NCBI GenBank assembly: GCA_946539765.1
Contig: CAMNHO010000018.1
Span: 1-33,029, forward strand
Direction: 5' to 3'
Length of the DNA: 33,029 bases
Source of the DNA: UBA4312 sp002394635
Lineage (GTDB): Bacteria; Bacillota_I; Bacilli_A; Erysipelotrichales; Erysipelotrichaceae
The translations under genes were made by a program, and so were the position numbers. The notes under the pieces were generated by a model. The model saw only the letters and a list, made by a program, of their open reading frames with translations, did no database searches and was not told the origin of the DNA. Positions 16,398 through 24,947 of the stretch are shown piece by piece (the stretch's first letter is position 1; each line of letters opens with the position of its first letter).

Positions 16398-18340
16398 CGA
16401 ACAATGGTTCCGTTTGGCAAATCTTTATCAATACCTGTCAAACTGAGATCCTTATCTCCGAGGGCGCATAACACCATACCGTTGGATTCGACCCCGCGTA
16501 ACTGCACCGGTTTCAGGTTTGTTACAACAATCACCTTTTTACCAACGATATCTTCCGGTTTGTAGTATTTTGCGATGCCGCTGACAATCTGACGTACCTC
16601 ATCTCCGAGATCAATCTGTTCAACCAGTAAACGATCGGCTTTCGGATGTTTTTCGCAGGAAACGATCGTACCTACCTTCATCTCTACCTTTGCAAAATCA
16701 TCGATCGTAATCTGAGGCGTTTCTGCTTTCTTTTCTTCTTTTGGCTGCTCTTTCGGTGCATTCAATTCTGTATGGATCTTTTCCAGCATTTCTTTTTCAT
16801 CGATACGAGCAAATAAGATCGTAGGTTTTTTTACAACCTTTTGCGAACCCAGATTTCCGAATGTTTCCAGAGATTCCAGCGATTTTGTTTCTGTCTGCAG
16901 CTGTTCCAGGATCTTGTCCGCTGTTTCCGGAATGAAGGACTGCAGTAATACAGCTGCAAAACGGATGCTCTCCAGCAGATTGTATAATACCGTTGCCAGA
17001 CGATCCTTTTTATCTTCTTCCTTGGCCAGTTTCCAAGGCATCGTTTCATCAATATATTTGTTGCATCGTTTTAACAACACAAAGATTTCATCCAGTGCAT
17101 CTCCTACATGCACATCTTCCATCAGTTTTTCTACACGTTTCGGCGTATCCAAAGCCAGTGCAATCAATTCTTCATCCACCGGTTCGCTGACTCCCGGATT
17201 GTATACTTCTCCTTGGAAATATTTATTGCTCATGGAAATGGTGCGGTTTACCAGGTTGCCCAGGATATTGGCTAGATCGGAATTGATACGTTCGATCATC
17301 AGTTCCCAGGTAATGGTTCCATCCTGTGCAAACGGCATTTCATGCAGACAGAAGTAACGCACGGCATCCACGCCAAAGTAATGTACTAAGTCTTCAGCGT
17401 AGATTACATTTCCCTTGGACTTGCTCATCTTGCCTTCGCCGATCAGTAACCATGGATGACCAAACACCTTCTTTGGCAATGGTTCTCCTAATGCCATCAG
17501 CATGATCGGCCAGTAAATCGTATGGAAACGCACGATGTCTTTCCCGATAACGTGAATATCTGCCGGCCAGTATTTTTTATACTTCGGATCATGATTGCCA
17601 TCCACATCATAGCCAAGACCGGTGATGTAGTTAGAAAGAGCATCGATCCATACATAGACGACATGTTTCGGATCAAAGTCTACCGGGATCCCCCAAGTAA
17701 AACTTGTACGTGACACACATAAGTCCTGCAGACCTGGTTTGATAAAGTTATTGATCATTTCATTTTTACGTGACTGTGGCTGAATAAAAGTCGGATGTGT
17801 GTCATAATATTCAATCAGACGATCTGCATATTTGCTCAGCCGGAAAAAATAAGCTTCTTCACTGGCCTTTTTAACCGGACGTCCACAATCCGGACAACAT
17901 CCGTCTACCAGCTGGCTTTCTGTCCAGAATGATTCACACGGTGTACAATACAATCCTTCGTAAACGGATTTGTAGATATCCCCTTGTTCGTATAATTTTT
18001 TAAAGATCTTCTGGATTTGTTTTTCGTGATAGGTATCCGTTGTACGGATAAACTTATCGTAGCTGACATTCATCAGATCCCAGTTTTTCTGGATCATTCC
18101 GGCCACTCTATCAACAAACTCCTTCGGTGTCACGCCTTCAGCAGCTGCTTTTTCTTCGATTTTCTGGCCATGCTCATCAGTTCCTGTCTGGAAAAAAACA
18201 TCATAGCCCTGTGCCCGTTTATAACGGGCAATCGCATCACTTAAAATAATTTCATACGTATTTCCGATATGCGGTCTTCCGGATGTATACGCAATGGCCG
18301 TTGTCAGATAAAACGGTTCTTTCTTACATTGTTCACACAT
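16394..18340 (-). CDS. metG: Methionyl-tRNA synthetase
   Basis: 648 residues from the chosen start. Charges tRNA-Met. Class I signatures are present: HIGN at 24-27 and KMSKS at 304-308. Zinc-type cysteine knuckle: Cys132/Cys135 and Cys149/Cys152. A C-terminal EMAP-like tRNA-binding domain (VEMKVGTIVSCEKHPKADRL onward, last ~100 residues) is joined through a Lys/Glu-rich linker. A longer open frame begins at 18418 but would run through the T-box and terminator, so ATG 18340, with AGGAGG at 18347-18352, is chosen. Followed by an overlapping 62-aa membrane protein. Confidence 0.97.
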   Translation of the reverse strand: MCEQCKKEPFYLTTAIAYTSGRPHIGNTYEIILSDAIARYKRAQGYDVFFQTGTDEHGQKIEEKAAAEGVTPKEFVDRVAGMIQKNWDLMNVSYDKFIRTTDTYHEKQIQKIFKKLYEQGDIYKSVYEGLYCTPCESFWTESQLVDGCCPDCGRPVKKASEEAYFFRLSKYADRLIEYYDTHPTFIQPQSRKNEMINNFIKPGLQDLCVSRTSFTWGIPVDFDPKHVVYVWIDALSNYITGLGYDVDGNHDPKYKKYWPADIHVIGKDIVRFHTIYWPIMLMALGEPLPKKVFGHPWLLIGEGKMSKSKGNVIYAEDLVHYFGVDAVRYFCLHEMPFAQDGTITWELMIERINSDLANILGNLVNRTISMSNKYFQGEVYNPGVSEPVDEELIALALDTPKRVEKLMEDVHVGDALDEIFVLLKRCNKYIDETMPWKLAKEEDKKDRLATVLYNLLESIRFAAVLLQSFIPETADKILEQLQTETKSLESLETFGNLGSQKVVKKPTILFARIDEKEMLEKIHTELNAPKEQPKEEKKAETPQITIDDFAKVEMKVGTIVSCEKHPKADRLLVEQIDLGDEVRQIVSGIAKYYKPEDIVGKKVIVVTNLKPVQLRGVESNGMVLCALGDKDLSLTGIDKDLPNGTIVR

Positions 18341-18579
18341 ACTCTGTCCTCCTAAATAAAAAAGCTTCCATCCAAGGACGAAAGCTCGTGGTACCACCTT
18401 AGTTCGTGCATCATGCACCTCAAATCGTTAACGCCGATGTACGTTCTTTCCTAAACTGTGTCTCGAAAAGAAAGCTCCAAGTCCATGTTCTTTTCTGTCT
18501 TATTACGAAATCTCACCAACATTCGCTCTCTTTGAACAGGGGCAGAAAATACTCTACTCTTCATTGCATATGTACATGT
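18341..18579 (-). ncRNA. T-box leader of metG (tRNA-Met responsive)
   Basis: Minus-strand leader of about 240 nt. The stem I region contains GAGAGCGAA and GGTGAGA elements typical of T-boxes. A candidate Met specifier ATG lies at 18484-18486 (context GAACATGGACTT). The T-box itself is AAGGTGGTACCACG (about 18385-18399), close to the AGGGTGGNACCGCG consensus. Uncharged tRNA-Met would favour the antiterminator and metG expression. Confidence 0.88.
18354..18386 (-). terminator. T-box terminator hairpin
   Basis: Minus-strand AGCTTTCGTCC paired with GGATGGAAGCT around TT (about 18362-18384), followed by six T. Mutually exclusive with the antiterminator formed by the T-box sequence. Confidence 0.8.
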
Positions 18580-18608
18580 ATTATACCTTGATTTGTATAG
18601 AATCTCAA
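18580..18608 (-). promoter_or_regulatory. metG promoter
   Basis: Minus strand TTGAGA (18603-18608), 17-bp spacer, TATAAT (18580-18585), just upstream of the T-box leader. Confidence 0.78.
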
Positions 18609-18614
18609 GCATCC

Positions 18615-20156
18615 TTATTGTGCTGCTTTCGTCATAATGCGGACTAAAGACAACGCTTTTTCAGGACATCTAGTATCTCCTAGTTTGAATTTCGGTTTAT
18701 TCGGTCCACGGTAAATACTGCCGCAGGTCACAAATAAACGATGTGCTTTGACGATCTTTAACAAGGATGTCGTCGTTTCTTCATGCAGCTTTGGAGAGAA
18801 ACATTCAATGCCATCAAAGCCAAACTGCATCATCTCTTCAATTTCCTGATCGGATACATGATCTAAGTTCCAGCTGGACAATACCGCAATACCGTCGGCA
18901 TCGTGGATAGCATCGATCATATCCTTTACGGAAGGATATTCATATGGTACATAACAAGGCCCCTGCTGGCCGAATACATCCTTCATAAAGTGTTCTCTGG
19001 CAATCTTTTCGTCCGAATATTCTTTTAGATATTTCTTGACAAAGGAAAGCTCCCGGACTCTACGGTTATTAAAGACCATCGTTGTAATATCATATGGTGT
19101 AATCGTCTGGAATCGCGATTTGGATAACAGAGACTCTGTATCAATTTCTATACCACAATAATCTTCGAACAGGCGAACTCTTTCCAGCGAGATTGCTTTC
19201 TCTCGACGTAAGGATTCTGCTTCAATGGATTCGAAAATATCCTTGTTCCAGTCAATATAATAGCCCAGCACACGAACACGGATATCCCCATATTGTGTAT
19301 CAATTTCCACACCCGGTATATATTGAATATCATAAAGCGGAGCAAAACGAACAGCTGCCGCATTGGCGCGTGCACAGTTCTTATCGGTAATGGAAATGAT
19401 TTCCATTCCCGCTTCCTTGGCCTGCTTGAATAAATCTTCTACATCGTAATATCCATCTTCGCTGTATCGCGATAAGATATGAAGATCGATTGGGCAAACC
19501 TCTGTGGTTTTTACTGATTGCGGAATGGTTTCCGGTTTCGGTTTGGAAGAAATCGGTAGGATCTCCGGATCAAATTGAATATCCTCTTCCAATGGTTCCC
19601 GCACAGTCATCGTATGGAAGATCAGATCCACAATGGATTGCTGATACGGTGTGATCAATACACACAATCCGTTAGCTAACCACCATAAGATCAAACCAGG
19701 CGTTTTAAAGAAGTAGCCGATGACCATAATCGGGATACCGACCCCCAAGGCCTGATGAAGAATTAAAGTTAACGGAGGGACTTCCCTTTTATCCATCCGA
19801 ACAATCTTCAGATCCGTAAAAACATGCCCAAACGATTGTCCTTTTGTATAGACAGTAAAAAAGCCTAAACCGATGACACTGACCACAAACAACAGGGCAA
19901 ACATGATATAGAACAACAAGTCAAAAAAGTTAGGTGGAATCAATCCGCATATAATCAGAAGAAATTCGATCACCCAAATATAAACCGGTAATAAACAAAC
20001 ATTTATATCTATTAAAAACGCAAAGAAGTGTGAAGTATAGTCGGATACATTTCGTGTTAACGGCTGGGCAGCACGATAGCCTCCTGCTCTATACAGCTTT
20101 GACTTCTCTAAAAAATAAGCGTGTGTAAGATCTTTAAAACTGTATTTTTTACTCAT
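18615..20156 (-). CDS. RDD membrane domain fused to a degenerate PHP domain
   Basis: 513 residues from ATG 20156. An upstream in-frame extension to 20264 would cross the previous gene's terminator, and AAAGG precedes 20156. N-terminal RDD-type membrane domain: about residues 37-180, with FFAFLIDI and GQSFGHVFTDLKIVR. The C-terminal PHP domain (about 221-513) aligns with YciV/TrpH-type phosphoesterases: CPIDLHILS, IPGVEID and YVPYEYPSVKDMIDAIHDAD. The metal ligands look lost: HxH is His226-Ile-Leu228, ITDH is ITDK (Lys259), LAHP is LSSW (426-429) and SDFHG is SIYRG (480-484). Glu284 is retained. Probably a membrane-tethered non-enzymatic binding or sensory protein. Inference from motif substitution only. 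Confidence 0.8.
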   Translation of the reverse strand: MSKKYSFKDLTHAYFLEKSKLYRAGGYRAAQPLTRNVSDYTSHFFAFLIDINVCLLPVYIWVIEFLLIICGLIPPNFFDLLFYIMFALLFVVSVIGLGFFTVYTKGQSFGHVFTDLKIVRMDKREVPPLTLILHQALGVGIPIMVIGYFFKTPGLILWWLANGLCVLITPYQQSIVDLIFHTMTVREPLEEDIQFDPEILPISSKPKPETIPQSVKTTEVCPIDLHILSRYSEDGYYDVEDLFKQAKEAGMEIISITDKNCARANAAAVRFAPLYDIQYIPGVEIDTQYGDIRVRVLGYYIDWNKDIFESIEAESLRREKAISLERVRLFEDYCGIEIDTESLLSKSRFQTITPYDITTMVFNNRRVRELSFVKKYLKEYSDEKIAREHFMKDVFGQQGPCYVPYEYPSVKDMIDAIHDADGIAVLSSWNLDHVSDQEIEEMMQFGFDGIECFSPKLHEETTTSLLKIVKAHRLFVTCGSIYRGPNKPKFKLGDTRCPEKALSLVRIMTKAAQ

Positions 20157-20178
20157 TTTGACAAACCTTTCTCGCTTT

Positions 20179-20184
20179 ATTATA
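20179..20184 (-). promoter_or_regulatory. -10 box of the RDD-PHP gene
   Basis: A consensus TATAAT (minus strand) lies 22 nt upstream of ATG 20156, preceded by TTTTTTTG, with no clear -35. It sits just after the terminator of the upstream surface-protein gene. Confidence 0.5.
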
Positions 20185-20204
20185 CAAAAAAACCTGTTAT
20201 AAAA

Positions 20205-20222
20205 AAAGGGCTTATGCCCTTT
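20205..20222 (-). terminator. Terminator of the surface protein gene
   Basis: Minus-strand stem AAAGGGC / GCCCTTT with a 4-nt loop (7 bp), followed by T residues. It overlaps the stop codon at 20221-20223. Confidence 0.8.
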
Positions 20223-21756
20223 ATGCTTGTGTTGCCATCCGTCTCTTGTCATCCATAACCGCAATCAGTCCGATAACAGATGCGCCCATCAGGATTGTAT
20301 ACATCGCTTCACTGGTGGATACACCGGTCTGTACATTACCACCATAATAGATTTGTTTGGCTTCATATAGTAAGTGGTTATATGTCTTGTTGACATCTTG
20401 TGTCAGAATGGAGTTGACCTGTGCCCTTTCCACTGTCGTTAAAGCGTTCCAGGCTGTAGCCGCATTCATAATGCGGATGTAGTTTGAAGCGTTGGCAGAA
20501 CTATATACGTTTCCGCTGCCATCCGTCAAATTTTCATCCACGAATTCTTGCGCCGTTGAACTCTTTTGTGTCTTTTTGGCTTCCACTTGTTCGTTCTGTG
20601 GTTGTGCCGGAGCATGGTTAGCCAACGGTTGTTCCAGTACCGCCTGCTCTACAGTATCCACTACATATAACGAGAAGCTGTTTACCTGCACAGTAACGGC
20701 ACTGCCTGTATTCGGATCAATGGATACCGGGGAACTGACAGCCTGCGCCGCACTGGCCGGTGTCTCCATATGATAAATCTGTAATAACGTAGAATTTTTC
20801 GCCAGGATCGGTGTCTCGGCCTCCACTGTAAAGGTCACCTGTACTTCTTTGGCCGGCTGTACTTCTTTTCCTTCTTTGTCATAGAAAGTAATTTCAAATC
20901 CGATCGTTCCTGTATCATCTTTTCGCCCCGTCGCATTTTTAACCGCATTGTCAATCGAAGGCCCGACCATCGGTGTAATCGTCAATGTGGTTCCTTCTTC
21001 AAATGCATCCGCCGGTGCGCTGACATCCACGCGTACGCCCTGGTAAGAAGCGCTGCCGCTCAATCCGGTTGCCGTTTTTTCTGCCGGCTGCTCGACTTCA
21101 ACTTTTTCTTCCGGTTCGGCTAATTCAGATTCTTCTTCAGACTTCTCTTTTTTCTGTTCCGCTTTTACCTCGGGTACGCTCTCTTGCTTTTCCGAGCTCT
21201 CTTCTTTTTCTGAGATTTCTTCTTTTTCTTCCGGTTGTTCCAGTACCGGAGTTTCCGGTTCCGTCTTCACTTCCGGCTGTTCCTGTGCCTGGGTTTCCGG
21301 TTCCGTTGTTACTTCCGTGTTTTCTTCAGGAGCCGGTTGTGCTGTATTCTCCGGTTGCTGCGTTTCCGCCAATACCTGATTCTGGATCATCTGTGCTTCG
21401 TAAACATAGGCACTATATGTCTTGCCGGTCTGATAATAAACCGCATTATCAATCATGACCTGTACGTCGTATGTGTATGTATCATATACACTCTTTCCGG
21501 ACAGGATCAAAGCATAATTGGTTTCATCGACAACCTGAATGATCTGCAGATACGATGTTCCGTATACTGTATCATAAACAGTTCGGCTTAAATACATATC
21601 TATAAACGCCTGGGGATCCGTCATTGTCGTTATCGGTGTATAAGGCATCATTGGATCTTCTGTCTCATCTGCCAAGATACCGACCGTCAGTCCGTTCATC
21701 GCTAAGCCGGTTGACAAAAGAATCGATGCCATTGTTTTCTTTGCTGCTTTTTTCAT
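20221..21756 (-). CDS. Secreted surface protein with Glu/Pro-rich spacer and sortase-like tail
   Basis: 511 residues. N-terminal signal peptide: basic MKKAAKKT, then a hydrophobic stretch to about residue 28 (ILADETED). Module 1 is about 47-122. A spacer rich in Glu, Pro, Lys and Thr (about 130-225) suggests an extended wall-spanning region. A beta-rich middle (about 230-365) contains SASYQGVRVDVSAPADAFEE and is ZU5-like in style, but unproven. Module 2 is about 402-470 and resembles module 1. The tail is VQTG (475-478), a hydrophobic segment (about 482-501) and DDKRR (502-506): an LPXTG-like but non-canonical sorting signal. GGGAGG precedes ATG 21756. It is flanked by terminators and is likely monocistronic. 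No known function. Confidence 0.85.
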   Translation of the reverse strand: MKKAAKKTMASILLSTGLAMNGLTVGILADETEDPMMPYTPITTMTDPQAFIDMYLSRTVYDTVYGTSYLQIIQVVDETNYALILSGKSVYDTYTYDVQVMIDNAVYYQTGKTYSAYVYEAQMIQNQVLAETQQPENTAQPAPEENTEVTTEPETQAQEQPEVKTEPETPVLEQPEEKEEISEKEESSEKQESVPEVKAEQKKEKSEEESELAEPEEKVEVEQPAEKTATGLSGSASYQGVRVDVSAPADAFEEGTTLTITPMVGPSIDNAVKNATGRKDDTGTIGFEITFYDKEGKEVQPAKEVQVTFTVEAETPILAKNSTLLQIYHMETPASAAQAVSSPVSIDPNTGSAVTVQVNSFSLYVVDTVEQAVLEQPLANHAPAQPQNEQVEAKKTQKSSTAQEFVDENLTDGSGNVYSSANASNYIRIMNAATAWNALTTVERAQVNSILTQDVNKTYNHLLYEAKQIYYGGNVQTGVSTSEAMYTILMGASVIGLIAVMDDKRRMATQA

Positions 21757-21830
21757 GGAATACCTCCCATCAATTCAATCTTTATTTTACCCTAAAAACC
21801 ATAAAAGGTCTAGTATTGCCCTTGACCCAA

Positions 21831-21864
21831 AAAAGACTTATCTGCTCTACGTCAGATAAGTCTT
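21831..21864 (-). terminator. glgP terminator
   Basis: Minus-strand stem AAGACTTATCTG / CAGATAAGTCTT (12 bp, 21853-21864 with 21833-21844), 8-nt loop, then four T. It lies 12 nt after the glgP stop. Confidence 0.9.
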
Positions 21865-21875
21865 AGTCATTAAAT

Positions 21876-24287
21876 TTAGTTATCAAATTGAATTCGATCA
21901 AGATGCCAGATATCCCGACTGTATTCAAGAATCGTACGGTCACTGGAGAAGTATCCTGACTTCGCAATATTGATCAACATAGTCCGAGCCCATTTATGTG
22001 TATCACGATAACGTGCTTCCACCTTTCCCTGGGCATCCAAATATGAATTGAAGTCCGCCATCACGAAGAATTCATCGTTCTTCGTCATTAAGTCATTGTA
22101 GATCAGACGGAATTCATCCATATTGTTGGACCAGTATCCATTACGCAGGGAATCCACGACTTCACGAATGTTTTCGTGTTCGCTGTAATAATTCCATGAG
22201 CTGTAAGAGTTTTCGTGTTTGATCCAGTTGATATCTTCCACACGCAGACCGAAGATCTGAGCATTTTCTTCACCAACCTGTTCGACAATTTCCACGTTGG
22301 CTCCATCCAGAGTTCCCAACGTCAAGGCACCATTCATCATATACTTCATGTTTCCGGTACCACTGGCTTCCTTACCGGCTGTAGAGATTTGTTCACTGAC
22401 ATCCGCAGCATTCAGCAGAATTTCTGCAACAGATACGGAATAATTCGGAATAAATACCACTTTTAAGAGTTCATTGGTCTCCGGATCGGCATTGACTTTT
22501 TCAGCTACGATATTGATCAGCTTGATGATCTCTTTGGCTAATTCATAGCTTGGTGCCGCTTTCGCAGAGAAGAAGAATGTTCTCGGATAAATACGGAAAT
22601 TCGGATCCTTTTTCATACGCATGTACAGATGCATTACCGCAAAGATATTCAAAAGCTGTCTCTTATAAGCATGCAAACGTTTTGCCTGGCAGTCAAAGAT
22701 CGAATCGACATTGACATCGATACCCAATGTATCCTTGACGTACTTAGCCAAGATATGCTTTCTTTCTCTTTTTACCTGCATAAAACGATCTTGTACAATC
22801 GGATCATCGATATAATCCATCAGATCTTCCAGCTTTTCCGGATGGCTTTTAAACTCATTTCCAATGGTTTCTTCCAGCAGTTTTGTCAACTGAGGATTGG
22901 AGTACATCAGCCATCTACGATGTGTAATACCGTTTGTTTTGTTGTTAAAACGCTCTGGATAAATCTGTGCAAAATCTTTAAATACATCATCGACCAGAAT
23001 CTTTGAATGAATAGCAGCCACACCGTTAACGCTGTGACTTCCTACAATGGCCAGATGCGCCATATGCACGTTTCCATCACGTAAAATAGCTACATTCGGA
23101 TAAATGTTGCATAAACCTAAATGATCCACAAAGAACTTAAAACGATGCTCAATTTCTTCAATGATCATATATATTCTAGGTAATAATTTCTGAACTGTGG
23201 CAATCGGCCATTTTTCTAAAGCTTCCGACATAACCGTATGATTTGTATAGGCTACGGTTTTCTTGACAATCTCCCAGGCCTGATCCCATTCATAGTCATA
23301 ATCATCCATCAGGATACGAAGTAATTCTGGAATAACCAATACAGGATGTGTATCATTCAACTGAATAGCTACTTTATCCCCTAAATTATCCAGAGACGGA
23401 TACGCACGCAAATGCGTTTCAATGATCTGAGCCAGTCCGGCAGCAACAAAGAAGTACTCCTGCTTTAAACGCAGTTCCTTTCCTTCAATCGTTGAATCAT
23501 CCGGATATACATTATTGGTCAAAGCCATAACATCGTTCAGATATTTACTTGTTTCCTTGGTCGGTGCCGTGTCTTCATCCACTGTAGCATCCCATAAACG
23601 CAAGGTATTTGTCGTCTTAGTATGATAACCGATGATTGGTTCATCATATGGTACAGCAGATACGACAAAATCCGGGTGATGGTATGTCACAAATTTTCCA
23701 TGATCATTGACAAATCCGTCAACATATCCTCCAAAACGAACTTTCATCGTGTGATAAGGTTTCCATACTTCCCATACGTTTCCGTATTTCATCCAATGAT
23801 CCAGCATTTCCACCTGTTCGTTATTTTCAATCTTCTGTTTAAACAATCCATAACGATAACGGATACAGTTTCCATGTCCACACAGATCCAAAGAAGCCAA
23901 TGAATCCATGAAGCAAGCAGCCAGTCGTCCCAGACCACCATTTCCTAATCCTGCATCGCTTTCCATTTTCTCCAACTCGTTGATATCCATGTCCAGTGAT
24001 TCCAGACCGGATTTAACAACATCATATACTCCGAGGTTCATCAAGTTGTTGGTCAATAAACGTCCCATCAAGAATTCCATTGAAAAATAGTACAATTGTT
24101 TTGTCTGGTGTTTTTTTACGGCGTTCTTTGATTCCTTCCAATTCATATTCGCATAGTCACGTACCATCGTTCCCAATGCTAAGTATCTTTCGATATTCTT
24201 CGTTTCTTCAAAGTCACGGCCAAACATCTGTGAAGCAGTTTCTTTAAACCGCTCTACGAACACCTTTTCTGACTCAAATCCGTTCAT
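21876..24287 (-). CDS. glgP: Glycogen/alpha-glucan phosphorylase
   Basis: 803 residues, standard family length. It releases glucose 1-phosphate from alpha-1,4-glucans with pyridoxal phosphate. Visible signatures: the N-terminal YFSMEFLMGRLL and GNGGLGRLAACFMDS segments, the FFFSAKAAPSYELAK block and the PLP-lysine region EASGTGNMKYMMNGALTLGT. GGAGG before ATG 24287. It has its own promoter and terminator, and is preceded on the same strand by a winged-helix regulator gene. Glycogen versus maltodextrin as substrate is not resolved. Confidence 0.97.
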   Translation of the reverse strand: MNGFESEKVFVERFKETASQMFGRDFEETKNIERYLALGTMVRDYANMNWKESKNAVKKHQTKQLYYFSMEFLMGRLLTNNLMNLGVYDVVKSGLESLDMDINELEKMESDAGLGNGGLGRLAACFMDSLASLDLCGHGNCIRYRYGLFKQKIENNEQVEMLDHWMKYGNVWEVWKPYHTMKVRFGGYVDGFVNDHGKFVTYHHPDFVVSAVPYDEPIIGYHTKTTNTLRLWDATVDEDTAPTKETSKYLNDVMALTNNVYPDDSTIEGKELRLKQEYFFVAAGLAQIIETHLRAYPSLDNLGDKVAIQLNDTHPVLVIPELLRILMDDYDYEWDQAWEIVKKTVAYTNHTVMSEALEKWPIATVQKLLPRIYMIIEEIEHRFKFFVDHLGLCNIYPNVAILRDGNVHMAHLAIVGSHSVNGVAAIHSKILVDDVFKDFAQIYPERFNNKTNGITHRRWLMYSNPQLTKLLEETIGNEFKSHPEKLEDLMDYIDDPIVQDRFMQVKRERKHILAKYVKDTLGIDVNVDSIFDCQAKRLHAYKRQLLNIFAVMHLYMRMKKDPNFRIYPRTFFFSAKAAPSYELAKEIIKLINIVAEKVNADPETNELLKVVFIPNYSVSVAEILLNAADVSEQISTAGKEASGTGNMKYMMNGALTLGTLDGANVEIVEQVGEENAQIFGLRVEDINWIKHENSYSSWNYYSEHENIREVVDSLRNGYWSNNMDEFRLIYNDLMTKNDEFFVMADFNSYLDAQGKVEARYRDTHKWARTMLINIAKSGYFSSDRTILEYSRDIWHLDRIQFDN

Positions 24288-24309
24288 ATCTTTTCCTCCA
24301 AACTACGTT

Positions 24310-24338
24310 ATTATACTAAAAGTAATAACAAATTGGAA
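24310..24338 (-). promoter_or_regulatory. glgP promoter
   Basis: Minus strand TTCCAA (24333-24338), 17-bp spacer, TATAAT (24310-24315), within the 62-nt gap before glgP. Confidence 0.6.
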
Positions 24339-24349
24339 GTAGAAATTAA

Positions 24350-24847
24350 TTATTGACCTTTTTGGACATCCATTGTCCAATAATACCCCAGCTGTCTTTT
24401 TGTCTCGATATATGGTTTCCCTTGGTAGGATCCAACCAATTTTTTCACATTGGACATGTGAACAGTCAGCGTATTATCCTGTATCAGATGCTTTGTGTAA
24501 CCCTCCAGGTATTCAATCAGCACCGGTCTGGTCAATACGCGATGTGGATTGGTCATCAACAAATCAAGAAGATATGTTTCCTGCGCCGATATATGTATTA
24601 CTACGTCGTTTTTCTTCATTGTACGATCCGCACAGTTTACTTCCAGATCTCCGCTTCTATACAGATGTTTCGACTTTCCCGCATCCTTTAATGTATGATA
24701 TATCCCTATTTGTTCTTTCACATTCAATGAATTCCGGATATCCCTTTCTATATATACATCCTGTCCATCAAAGGACTGACAGATCATTCCTCTTTCTTTA
24801 ATAATCTGCTCTGCCACAGACGCATCAAAGTCAAACATTATTTTCAT
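24350..24847 (-). CDS. Winged-helix regulator (OmpR/PhoB-type DNA-binding domain), no receiver
   Basis: 165 residues. The C-terminal part (about 65-158) fits the OmpR/PhoB DNA-binding domain: HISAQETYLLDLLMTNPHRV, then VLIEYLEGY, NTLTVHMSNVKKLVG (recognition-helix region) and YIETKRQLGYYW. The N-terminal 60 residues are short and lack the Asp-containing receiver sequence of typical response regulators. AGGAGG 8 nt before ATG 24847 favours this start over the ATG at residue 4. It lies just before glgP; whether it controls it is unknown. Confidence 0.78.
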   Translation of the reverse strand: MKIMFDFDASVAEQIIKERGMICQSFDGQDVYIERDIRNSLNVKEQIGIYHTLKDAGKSKHLYRSGDLEVNCADRTMKKNDVVIHISAQETYLLDLLMTNPHRVLTRPVLIEYLEGYTKHLIQDNTLTVHMSNVKKLVGSYQGKPYIETKRQLGYYWTMDVQKGQ

Positions 24848-24918
24848 AGAACCTTCCTCCTAATAACCTACTATCTATAGATTGACAGTTTTAAGTGAAT
24901 AAATCCTTAAAACGGATA

Positions 24919-24945
24919 AAAAAAATGGAAAAAATCCATTTTTTT
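24919..24945 (-). terminator. Terminator of the murJ-like/mnmG/divIC operon
   Basis: Minus-strand hairpin AAAAAAATGGA / TCCATTTTTTT with a 5-nt loop, followed by ATC. It is 2 nt after the divIC-like stop. Confidence 0.75.
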
Positions 24946-24947
24946 GC

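Noticed and set aside
18341..18418. N-terminal extension of metG (26 extra codons)
   Set aside because: It runs through the T-box and its terminator; AGGAGG fits the ATG at 18340.
20157..20264. N-terminal extension of the RDD-PHP protein (36 codons)
   Set aside because: It would cross the preceding gene's terminator and lacks a ribosome site.
21060..21370. Glu/Pro-rich coding region as a DNA repeat array or CRISPR
   Set aside because: Repetitive amino-acid composition inside a secreted protein; no regular repeat-spacer units.
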